In this document: one piece after another, positions 17,037 through 22,711 of the stretch | Numbering within the stretch: position 1 is the first letter of the stretch | Layout: every line of letters begins with the position of its first letter | Virus record (IMG/VR): IMGVR_UViG_3300036861_001034 | Location: 1 to 25,396 of that record | DNA from: a virus | Reading direction: 5' to 3' (one strand) | DNA length: 25,396 nt | The notes under the pieces: model-generated | The model's database searches: none | Seen by the model: only the letters and a program-made list of their open reading frames with translations | What the model was told of the DNA's origin: nothing | Program-made: the position numbers and the translations under genes

Positions 17037-18217
17037 CTATGCCTTGTCGTGCTTCTTGGCCTTTTTCCGCTGCTTCTTCGTTTGCAGCTCGGCGGCGTCC
17101 TTGCCATAAACCGTCGCCGTCATCGCCCGGAGCATCGTAATTTCCGACCATGCCTGCGTCTCAGCGGGGGACAGTTGCTCAGAGGAAGGGTGCGTATGCT
17201 TAGTGTCTCTAGGTGTCACTCGTGACCACTGATGAATCGGGAAATCCTCCAGGGTAAATGACTCAGGCTTTTTCTTATGATCTCGGTTGATTTCCGCAAA
17301 CATCCACATGATGGCCTGCGCACGGCGGTCTGCGCGGGCCTCGCGTTCTTGCCACACCGTGATGAGCGCGTCATACTCACGCCAGGTCAGTCCCCAAAAT
17401 TCTGTGTCCGTTAACCCGAAGTCGAGGCGAGCGCGTCCCCAGAGGGCGCGCCAGTCAAGTCCGGGGGGCTCGCAGGGCGCGTCTCCTCTGTGGGCGGCTG
17501 CTCCACGGCCTGCGGTGGATGTGCCGCAATCCAGGCGTCGTTTACGAGTCGCACGACCGGAAAAATCTGTAAGAACGGAATCGCCCGTCCCACCTGTTCT
17601 AAGGTCAAGGGTGGCGGGGCGAGTGGCGTCCGCAAGCCGTTACGGATCAAGACCAGCAAGTGCGTGGCATGGAGATAATCGGCGATTAAATCCGCAATCT
17701 GGGTGCTTTCTGGCAGTAATTCCAAGAGTTGTTCATATTCGCGGGCAGCAAAATATTCTGCCGCAAAATTCAGGCGATACCGATAGGGCTTATTGAGCGT
17801 GAGCGTGATGCCCTCTTGGAAAGGCAGCGCCTCAGAGATTGCAGGCACGAGAGAGGCTGACACCTGTGCCGCTTGCCCTTCCTTGGCAATGACCTCATCC
17901 AACAAGCGATAATCAAACCAAGCTGCCACCTCCTCAAAGGTCACGAGATCATCAAAGTGTTTAAGACCATACAGGACCCACAAGATCAGTTTGGTAATCG
18001 GAATACTGGCATAGGGGTCCAGCAACAGCGGGCGCAAAAACGACTCCGCTCCTTGCTTGAGTCCTTGGCGCCGCTCCCACTCCCGCTCAGCCTGGTATAC
18101 CGTCCAGAGATTGAGGGAGATACGGCGGGGCTTATCAAGGTCGATGAGCACGCCTGTGCTGCCAGATGGACCTGTTGGCGCTCCTACAACTCCATTTTCA
18201 TAGCCTTGCTCGACCAC
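17037..18217 (-). CDS. Tail assembly chaperone, long form (predicted -1 frameshift fusion, lambda GT-like)
   Basis: Predicted product of 393 residues: 252 codons from GTG 18217 to the slippery site at 17462-17468, then 141 codons in the -1 frame to the TAG at 17037. The second frame encodes a clear protein well upstream of its first usable start (GTG 17357). LDWRALWGRARLDFGL, FWGLTWREYDALI and ADRRAQAIMWMFAEINRD resemble the second-frame tail chaperones typified by GTA g10.1 (LGLxxxxFWxLTxRE pattern). No ATG, GTG or TTG precedes that stretch in its frame, so it needs a frameshift from the upstream gene. The C-terminus is Lys-rich (KKQRKKAKKHDKA). In lambda, G and GT chaperones bind the tape measure and recruit tube protein. 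The gene position, between tube and tape measure genes, is the same here. Confidence 0.82.
17411..18217 (-). CDS. Tail assembly chaperone, short form (lambda G-like)
   Basis: The zero-frame product has 268 residues, ending at TAA 17411-17413. GTG 18217 is chosen because AGAAAGGA lies six bases upstream. An in-frame ATG at 18355 would overlap the previous gene and read through a strong hairpin. Two similar blocks are visible: DLDKPRRISLNLWTVYQAEREW (about 26-47) followed by LWVLYGLKHF, and TLNKPYRYRLNFAAEYFAAREY (about 139-160) followed by LLVLIRNGLR. This suggests an internal duplication of a GTA g10-like chaperone domain. The end (PPQAVEQPPTEETRPASPP) is a disordered linker just before the slippery site, as expected where two chaperone domains are joined by frameshifting. 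Confidence 0.78.
   Translation of the reverse strand: MVEQGYENGVVGAPTGPSGSTGVLIDLDKPRRISLNLWTVYQAEREWERRQGLKQGAESFLRPLLLDPYASIPITKLILWVLYGLKHFDDLVTFEEVAAWFDYRLLDEVIAKEGQAAQVSASLVPAISEALPFQEGITLTLNKPYRYRLNFAAEYFAAREYEQLLELLPESTQIADLIADYLHATHLLVLIRNGLRTPLAPPPLTLEQVGRAIPFLQIFPVVRLVNDAWIAAHPPQAVEQPPTEETRPASPPDLTGAPSGDALASTSG
17431..17451 (-). promoter_or_regulatory. Frameshift-stimulating hairpin
   Basis: On the minus strand, GCGCGCCC pairs with GGG-A-CGCGC (8 bp, one bulged A, TCTG loop). It begins 10 nt after the slippery heptamer. A GC-rich stem at this distance is the usual stimulator of -1 frameshifting. Confidence 0.6.
17462..17468 (-). promoter_or_regulatory. Slippery heptamer C CCC CCG (-1 frameshift site)
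   Basis: On the minus strand the zero frame reads AGC CCC CCG GAC. Slipping back one base gives CCC CCC GGA CTT GAC TGG, which enters exactly the frame of the conserved second chaperone domain. It fits the X XXY YYZ rule with full re-pairing in the P site and a wobble change only in the A site. Confidence 0.78.
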
Positions 18218-18240
18218 AGACCGTCCTTTCTGAGAAGGGG

Positions 18241-18274
18241 GCGTGTGCCTCTCGGAGAAGGCAGAGGCACGCGC
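18241..18274. repeat. 12-bp intergenic hairpin before the chaperone gene
   Basis: GCGTGTGCCTCT (18241-18252) pairs with AGAGGCACGCGC (18263-18274), with one G·T pair and a 10-nt loop. It lies between the stop of the coiled-coil gene and the GTG start of the chaperone. It has no T-run, so it may be an mRNA processing or attenuation element rather than a full terminator. Confidence 0.65.
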
Positions 18275-18293
18275 CAAGCGATCCCTCGGTGCG

Positions 18294-18608
18294 TTACGGC
18301 GCCGCTGGCGTGTTGGCCACAATGGCATCCGCCAGGGCTTGCGTTTTTGCGCCAAGCTCTGCCGTTAATGCGGCGACCCGCGCCATATCCCCGCTGGCAA
18401 TCGCTTCGTCGAGTTTCATTTTGAGTTCCACCAACAGCGTCATGGCAGAATCGGTCACATCGCTGTTGTGTCGGACCATGGCTTCCATCGCATCCAGTTC
18501 ACCGGCCATAGCAATAATCCTTCCATGTACGACGCTCAGTTGCGTCTCAATGCGTTGTAGCCGTTGATTGATGTCTTTGAGGATGGTAAACGGCCAATAA
18601 AAGCCCAT
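18294..18608 (-). CDS. Small coiled-coil protein of the tail operon
   Basis: The protein has 104 residues. Residues of about 10-60 form heptad-like helices (LKDINQRLQRIETQLSVVHG, then MAGELDAMEAMV). The C-terminal half ends with ALTAELGAKTQALADAIVANTPAAP, a tail often seen on small phage coiled-coil proteins. It has no signal peptide and no membrane segment after the short hydrophobic start (MGFYWPF). GGTGAGGT precedes the ATG. It lies between the tail tube and chaperone genes, a position where small tail accessory proteins occur. The function is unknown. Confidence 0.7.
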   Translation of the reverse strand: MGFYWPFTILKDINQRLQRIETQLSVVHGRIIAMAGELDAMEAMVRHNSDVTDSAMTLLVELKMKLDEAIASGDMARVAALTAELGAKTQALADAIVANTPAAP

Positions 18609-18680
18609 ACCTCACCTAGCACCTGTGCCGAGGAACGCTGATCCCTTGCGCTGGCACAGACCGCGCCAGGACATACGCTA

Positions 18681-18774
18681 TATACTTTTCTCGACGAGGT
18701 TCTATCTAGCCTGTATACTTCCTACGATTGGGTAGCGTCTAGCTAACGCTCGCAAGTCTCGGTGCCACATACAC
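18681..18774 (+). promoter_or_regulatory. Leader of truncated HNH gene, homologous to the 9425 leader
   Basis: The -10-like TATACTT occurs at 18714-18720, with an earlier copy at 18681-18687. A hairpin follows: AGCGT (18734-18738), loop CTAGCTA (18739-18745), ACGCT (18746-18750), fully paired. CCACATACAC follows at 18765-18774. Order, spacing of the first two elements and much of the sequence match the leader of the intact HNH gene. The fifth stem pair is T-A here and C-G there, a compensatory change. Confidence 0.6.
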
Positions 18775-18818
18775 GGGGAGCCCAATCGCCTACCAGAAAC
18801 CTTATGTGGAGGTTGCCC

Positions 18819-19049
18819 ATGAAGACCTGTACTGTTTCTGACTGTCATCGTCCCCATAAAGCACAAGGCTTGTGCGGCCCTCATTATCATCGTTTGCTGC
18901 GCCACGGTGATGCCCTCGCCGATGTGCCCCTGCGTGAGACGTTTGCCACACAGGAAGAACGCTTCTGGGCCAAGGTGTACCGCTCGGGTGGTCCTGATGC
19001 GTGCTGGCCATGGCAGGCAACGCTTCTGTCGTACATGCTTAGGGCTTAA
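18819..19049 (+). pseudogene. 3'-truncated HNH endonuclease gene
   Basis: From ATG 18819 (GGAGGT five to six bases upstream) 76 residues are encoded. The N-terminus is a zinc-binding knuckle (C4, C9, C19, H22; KAQGLCGPHYHRLLRHG). Then comes the segment that starts HNH_3-type nucleases, ERFWAKVYRSGGPDACWPWQ, equal in position to FWKLVDRRGPDECWPWQ in the intact gene at 9532. Just after CWPWQA the match stops and the frame ends with TLLSYMLRA, so the catalytic His and Asn residues are absent. About 95 bases of AT-rich DNA without coding signs separate it from the tail tube gene stop. A deletion has probably removed the catalytic half. It is likely inactive, although a DNA-binding peptide could still be made. 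Confidence 0.8.
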
Positions 19050-19143
19050 TCCAAATCGTTCCTCTTAAATAAGTTGCTAAAAGCTTATGAACCTTTTATA
19101 CTTAGACCACACAGCTAAGTGTAAGTAAACAAACGAGTTAAGG

Positions 19144-19581
19144 TCAGCTCCAGGTACTATACACTGGTGCCCCACTCGGCCTGAGTCGTAACGTGTGACT
19201 CGCAATGGCATTCGCATCGTAGGTATGCGAATGTTCGAGCACCTTTGCTGTGATCACCATTTGCCAGTTCGGGGTCGTTTGCGGCCAGCGGATGCGCCAC
19301 TGGCGGGCCTCGCCACTCGCATAGATGGTGGCGATGGTCTGATGGGAGGCTTTATGCGGGAGCCAGTTGCCTCCGAGGTTTATTTGGAAGTCCTTAAAAC
19401 CGGACACGAACTCCCGGTAGGCTCCGACCGTGTCATGGTTCGAAGCGTCCAGTTCTTCCGCCCGGTCGGTGTCATTCGAGATGCGGAGTTCTTCGACCAG
19501 GTTGTAGTCGTTGTCTACGGAGCCACTGGCAAGATCGCTGACTTGAATAATGGTGCCCTGGCCCTTCCAGGCTTCGGTCAT
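19144..19581 (-). CDS. Major tail tube protein
   Basis: The protein has 145 residues, typical for siphovirus and GTA tube proteins. TAGGAG lies 10 bases before ATG 19581. Features of the tube fold: IIQVSDLASG near the start, EELDASNHDTVGAYREFVSGFKDF (about 42-65, the T-H-x-D-x-x-x-x-REFxxGLxD-type loop), QWRIRWP in the middle and LRLRPSGAPVY at the end. It would polymerise around the tape measure to form the tail tube. It lies upstream of the chaperone and tape measure genes, as expected. The gap to the next tail gene is filled by the truncated HNH gene. Confidence 0.88.
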   Translation of the reverse strand: MTEAWKGQGTIIQVSDLASGSVDNDYNLVEELRISNDTDRAEELDASNHDTVGAYREFVSGFKDFQINLGGNWLPHKASHQTIATIYASGEARQWRIRWPQTTPNWQMVITAKVLEHSHTYDANAIASHTLRLRPSGAPVYSTWS

Positions 19582-19711
19582 AAAGAATTACTCCTATGTA
19601 TACTATATATTTCTAGTACACAATCCTAGGAGTTGCCACGCACCTCTCAAGCAGCTAGACTGTCAATACCCTCGCTGGGTGTACCGCAGACCGCCATCTG
19701 GTGTGTGGTAC

Positions 19712-19744
19712 GCCTCTCTTCCTGTTGCAAGCAGGGAGAGAGGC
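19712..19744. repeat. 13-position hairpin between tail tube gene and HNH locus
   Basis: GCCTCTC-tt-CCTG (19712-19724) pairs with CAGG-ga-GAGAGGC (19732-19744), with one T·G pair and a 7-nt loop. There is no T-run on either side. It shares a GCCTCTC/GAGAGGCAC core with the hairpin at 18241-18274. It may insulate the divergent tail and HNH transcripts. Confidence 0.6.
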
Positions 19745-19754
19745 ACATTTAGGG

Positions 19755-19783
19755 TTGAAATGTACCGCAAAAAGACATACAAT
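19755..19783 (+). promoter_or_regulatory. Sigma70-type promoter
   Basis: TTGAAA (19755-19760), a 17-bp spacer, then TACAAT (19778-19783). It lies directly before the ribbon-helix-helix/HNH locus and points rightward, so this selfish locus has its own promoter. Confidence 0.65.
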
Positions 19784-19806
19784 CTCCTCTAAGGATGTTG
19801 TGCTTT

Positions 19807-20097
19807 ATGAAGCAAGCCACCAGTATGCGCCTGAGCATCGAAGCTAAGCGACTTTTAGCATTGTTGGCGAGCAAAATGAGTATCAGCCAAACAGCCGTCG
19901 TTGAATTAGCTATCCGCGAAAAGGCGAAAAAGGAGCGCGTCAACGCTATAGAACAGACACTGCCTATCGACAGAAAAGAATCAAGCAACAAAAAATTAGA
20001 AACGCAGCAAAGCCCGACCATGGCATTGGTCGCCTGTTGGCCTATATCGCTCAACAACCAGAAGGTTGGCAAGAAGAAGCTAAGCAACGATGGGTGA
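19807..20097 (+). CDS. Ribbon-helix-helix reading frame (possible front part of HNH protein)
   Basis: From ATG 19807 (MKQATSMRL) the first 40 residues read as an RHH/Arc-type DNA-binding unit: MRLSIEAKRLLALLASKM, then SISQTAVVELAIREKAKK. An ATG 12 bases earlier has AAGG directly against it, so 19807 is preferred. After about residue 42 the frame looks non-natural (NAIEQTLPIDRKES, ending KKLSNDG), whereas the -1 frame starts to look like HNH protein (ARQRYRTDTAYRQKR). The real product is probably either a short RHH protein or an RHH-HNH fusion reached by a -1 shift near GCG AAA AAG (19924-19932). The DNA is AT-rich relative to the tail genes. Confidence 0.5.
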   Translation: MKQATSMRLSIEAKRLLALLASKMSISQTAVVELAIREKAKKERVNAIEQTLPIDRKESSNKKLETQQSPTMALVACWPISLNNQKVGKKKLSNDG

Positions 20098-20459
20098 AAG
20101 AACATCCTGTGGAATGGAGCGCCAAGAGCCAACGTTATGCTGCCCGCAAAAGAGGTGCACCTATTGTGGAAAATATCGACCTGTTGACACTGGCCGAGCG
20201 TGATAATTGGACTTGTCATTTGTGCCATAAACGTGTTACTCGTCAAACATGGTCTATGGATCATCTTCTCCCACTGAGCCATGGCGGCTCTCATACGTGG
20301 GACAATGTTGCCTTGGCCCATCGTCGTTGTAACTCTAAGCGTGGTCCAGGGAGACAACCTGCCCAACTCTTGCTAGGCGTCATTGCTCGTCCGCCTTCGT
20401 TTTCTGAGCCAAACTTCAATCGCTCACTGCCCACGCCCGCTCCTCCATCGCCGCCTTGA
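20037..20459 (+). CDS. HNH endonuclease, frame-split or lacking a normal start
   Basis: From TTG 20037 the protein has 140 residues. The frame is open back to 19905 with no ATG or GTG. That upstream part (ARQRYRTDTAYRQKRIKQQK) and AKSQRYAARKRGA have the basic, Tyr/Arg-rich look of the region before the nuclease core in this HNH type, so the native protein begins further up. The core is RDNWTCHLCHKRV (first Cys pair), MDHLLPLSHGGSHTWDN (catalytic DH, His and Asn) and AHRRCNSKRG (second Cys region). All key residues are present. It is a presumed homing nuclease. Its last 44 bases overlap the 3' end of the convergent glycosyltransferase gene. The C-terminus (SLPTPAPPSPP) is antisense to it and may be acquired sequence. 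Confidence 0.75.
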   Translation: MAYIAQQPEGWQEEAKQRWVKEHPVEWSAKSQRYAARKRGAPIVENIDLLTLAERDNWTCHLCHKRVTRQTWSMDHLLPLSHGGSHTWDNVALAHRRCNSKRGPGRQPAQLLLGVIARPPSFSEPNFNRSLPTPAPPSPP

Positions 20460-21678
20460 GATACGTCGCCATCTGCGCGGCGACAGACTCCCACCGAAAC
20501 CGCTCGTCCTGCACCAGCGCAAGCCCGGCCTCTCGCAAGCGCTGCCGCTCCCCCGCATCCCGGAGCATCCGGTTGAGGGTCTGCGCCAGCGTCTCAGGAT
20601 GGACGAGCGCACCCATCGTGCCCGTTACGGGATCCACAAGCGGCAGACAGCACGGGAGATGGCCTACGGTCGCTGCTCCCGTAGCGTCCCGATGCCAGTC
20701 CGCACAAAGCCCCTGCTGGGGGACAAGCACGGGCACGCCGCATGCCTGGGCTTCCAGGGCACCACACCCCCACCCAGCATCGACCGCCAGCGACAGCGAC
20801 ACATCCCAGGCGCTATAGAGCCACGAGAGTTCCTCGTCGCTCAGCGCTCCTTGATAGGCGGCAAGGTGCGCCGGGGGCATAAGCAGATTGCCTTCTACCT
20901 CCAGATGCCGTGCGAGTTGCTGGAGATCCCATCCCGCACCAGGGTAGGGCCGCTCCCACGGCTCACCCTGATTAGTGCATTGCAGCCAGAGATACGCCGT
21001 GTCTTGCAATCCCTGCGCATGCACCCAGGACGCGAAGCCAAGTACCGCGATATCAAGGCGTTGACGTAGCATGTTCTTGCCGATATTGCCCACCATCCAG
21101 ATATCCGGCGTGGCCAGGGCCTCCATCCCAAAGTGCGCTCGTGCGTCGTCTCGGGGGCGGGGCGTAAACAGCCCCAGGTCCACCCCCGGTGCCAATACGG
21201 TCAGTGGCCCTTCATAGCCATCCCGGCGCAATTGCTGGGCACCCCACGGCGTGGGCGTGAGCACCAGCGTGCACTCATTGAGATACACGGTGTCCGGTGA
21301 GCCCATCCCCCGCACGGGCACATAGGCCACGACAGGCGGGCGTTCCATCTGCGGCCAACCCGGCAATTTGCCATGCGCCATCAGATACTGCCGCGCCACG
21401 CCGACATCGCAAATGAGTAACACGCAGTTCGGCTCCAGATGCGTCACCAGTGCCTGGTAGCGGTACACGCCATAGAGATCATCCGGGCCGGCCAAATCTG
21501 CCCGGTAGACGGTATAGGGATATGGCGACGGATACGGCGTGTCCCCGGTCCAGTGCGCGGCGCACAGGTGAATGTCCCAGGCATCAGCGAGGTGTGCGAG
21601 CACGCTACTCGTCACACGAGCAGTGCCCGAGGGGATGCTGAGTTCACCAAAGACCAGAAGGCGGGGTTTCTGGCTCAT
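20416..21678 (-). CDS. GT-B fold glycosyltransferase (family 4-like)
   Basis: The protein has 420 residues. The N-terminal Rossmann half starts RLLVFGELSIPSGTARV. The C-terminal half has LAPGVDLGLFTP (about 162-173), WMVGNIGKN (194-202) and the nucleotide-sugar loop GWGCGALEAQACGVPVLVP (302-320). In the GT4 EX7E motif the second Glu is present (E309), but the first position is Ala301, with Asp300 beside it. Acceptor and donor cannot be read from the sequence. In a phage it could modify host surface glycans (receptor masking), a virion protein or DNA. Its ATG overlaps the stop of the upstream HTH gene by ATGA, so the two are translationally coupled. There is no signal peptide, so it acts in the cytoplasm. 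Confidence 0.85.
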   Translation of the reverse strand: MSQKPRLLVFGELSIPSGTARVTSSVLAHLADAWDIHLCAAHWTGDTPYPSPYPYTVYRADLAGPDDLYGVYRYQALVTHLEPNCVLLICDVGVARQYLMAHGKLPGWPQMERPPVVAYVPVRGMGSPDTVYLNECTLVLTPTPWGAQQLRRDGYEGPLTVLAPGVDLGLFTPRPRDDARAHFGMEALATPDIWMVGNIGKNMLRQRLDIAVLGFASWVHAQGLQDTAYLWLQCTNQGEPWERPYPGAGWDLQQLARHLEVEGNLLMPPAHLAAYQGALSDEELSWLYSAWDVSLSLAVDAGWGCGALEAQACGVPVLVPQQGLCADWHRDATGAATVGHLPCCLPLVDPVTGTMGALVHPETLAQTLNRMLRDAGERQRLREAGLALVQDERFRWESVAAQMATYLKAAMEERAWAVSD

Positions 21679-22304
21679 CGTGCCGCCCTCCTATGCTCCT
21701 CCAGGCTCCTCACGTTGCTTTGGGGGTCAGGGTGCGTCTGGCACCAGCGCCAGACCGTCCGCTTGACCACGTGCAAGCTGTTCCCAATTGCCCTATAGCT
21801 CCGTCCCTCCCGGCGCATCTGCCAGACCACGTCGGCATAGGCATCCAATTGGCTCTTATGCGTGGGAGGTGGGCACGGATCACGAAACTGCAAAAAGCGC
21901 CAGATCGTCGAGGGCGAGACGCAGAGCCGTACCGCAATCTCGGGGACCGGCACCTCTGCCCGCCGCCAAGCCAAAATCGTGGTGGCATGCTGCGCTACCC
22001 TACTGGCAGGCAGTCGCGCTGGCATCGGCTCCGGATCCCGCAGATGCCGCACCAGTCGGGGCTGGAACGGGATCGCCAGTTCGTCGGCTGGCGCAGGCTC
22101 GTCCACCTGACGCACGTATTCCTGCAACGCTGCCCCCAACTGCGCATAGAGGCTGGCCGTAAACTGGAGGGAGCAGACGAGCGCCATCGAGAGGCCCGCG
22201 GTCACGCCGGGGACATCCGTGCCCAGCAACAGCCAGCACTCCCGGTCCGTGATCCGGATTGTGCCCATGTTCACGAAGATTGGCGTGCCGACAACGGTAC
22301 TCAT
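21675..22304 (-). CDS. Double helix-turn-helix DNA-binding protein
   Basis: The protein has 209 residues. AGAGGGT lies before ATG 22304. Residues 1-75 (PIFVNMGTIRITD, SMALVCSLQFTASLYAQLGAALQEYV) are an unassigned domain. Residues of about 105-142 form a resolvase/transposase-type HTH (ILAWRRAEVPVPEIAVRL, CVSPSTIWRFLQF). A second HTH at about 158-190 reads VVWQMRREGRSYRAIGNSL then HVVKRTVWRWCQ. There is no catalytic domain of a transposase or recombinase. It could regulate the appendage genes or the coupled glycosyltransferase, or bind DNA for another purpose. Coupling by ATGA to the glycosyltransferase suggests a shared process. Confidence 0.65.
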   Translation of the reverse strand: MSTVVGTPIFVNMGTIRITDRECWLLLGTDVPGVTAGLSMALVCSLQFTASLYAQLGAALQEYVRQVDEPAPADELAIPFQPRLVRHLRDPEPMPARLPASRVAQHATTILAWRRAEVPVPEIAVRLCVSPSTIWRFLQFRDPCPPPTHKSQLDAYADVVWQMRREGRSYRAIGNSLHVVKRTVWRWCQTHPDPQSNVRSLEEHRRAAR

Positions 22305-22334
22305 GCTACCCTCTATTGTTACGCTCCCTCTCCT

Positions 22335-22703
22335 CTACGGCGGGCACGGACTATTGCCGTTGAGGGTCGTGATGATCGTATTTTGCTGTGCTGCTGTGAG
22401 CGTCTTGAACTTCGTACACGCATCAATGTGATCCAACCCTACGCTCTGCACCCTGTAGCCGCGCACCATATCAATAACCAGATCGCGCACAAATTCCTCT
22501 AGCGTCAGCGCTGCCAACGGAGGCGCCTGGGCTGCACGCCGGGTGTTCTCGCGGGTGAGCATGCGGGTGAGCATCGCCTTGTTCGTGGCGTTGACGGCCA
22601 GCACCACGGGCGTACCACCGAGGTCAATGGTCACTGCATCAGCGGCGTGCGCCAGCGTACAGGCCAGCAAGAGCAGACCAGCGGCGAGAAGAAATATACG
22701 CAT
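22335..22703 (-). CDS. Small exported protein of unknown function
   Basis: The protein has 122 residues. GGAG lies at good spacing before ATG 22703. A classic Sec signal peptide (MRIFLLAAGLLLLACTLAHAADA) has a likely cleavage after AHA. The mature part has a short beta start (VTIDLGGTPVVLAVNATNKA), then helical segments (RMLTRENTRRAAQ, LEEFVRDLVIDMVRGYRV). Two Cys residues (DACTKF and the C-terminal SPCPP) could form a disulfide in the periplasm. I do not recognise the family. It sits between the exported fibre-tip-like protein and the HTH gene. Confidence 0.7.
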   Translation of the reverse strand: MRIFLLAAGLLLLACTLAHAADAVTIDLGGTPVVLAVNATNKAMLTRMLTRENTRRAAQAPPLAALTLEEFVRDLVIDMVRGYRVQSVGLDHIDACTKFKTLTAAQQNTIITTLNGNSPCPP

Positions 22704-22711
22704 AAAGTCTC

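Noticed and set aside
18218-18355. Longer start for the chaperone gene (ATG 18355)
   Set aside because: It overlaps the coiled-coil gene, reads through a 12-bp hairpin and yields a Lys/Arg-rich segment. GTG 18217 has a good Shine-Dalgarno sequence.
19712-19744. Hairpin as an intrinsic terminator
   Set aside because: There is no T-run on either strand after the stem.
20416-22304. Complete DNA-hypermodification or defence island
   Set aside because: Only a glycosyltransferase and an HTH protein are present. No methyltransferase, nucleotide-modifying enzyme or nuclease partner is coupled to them.
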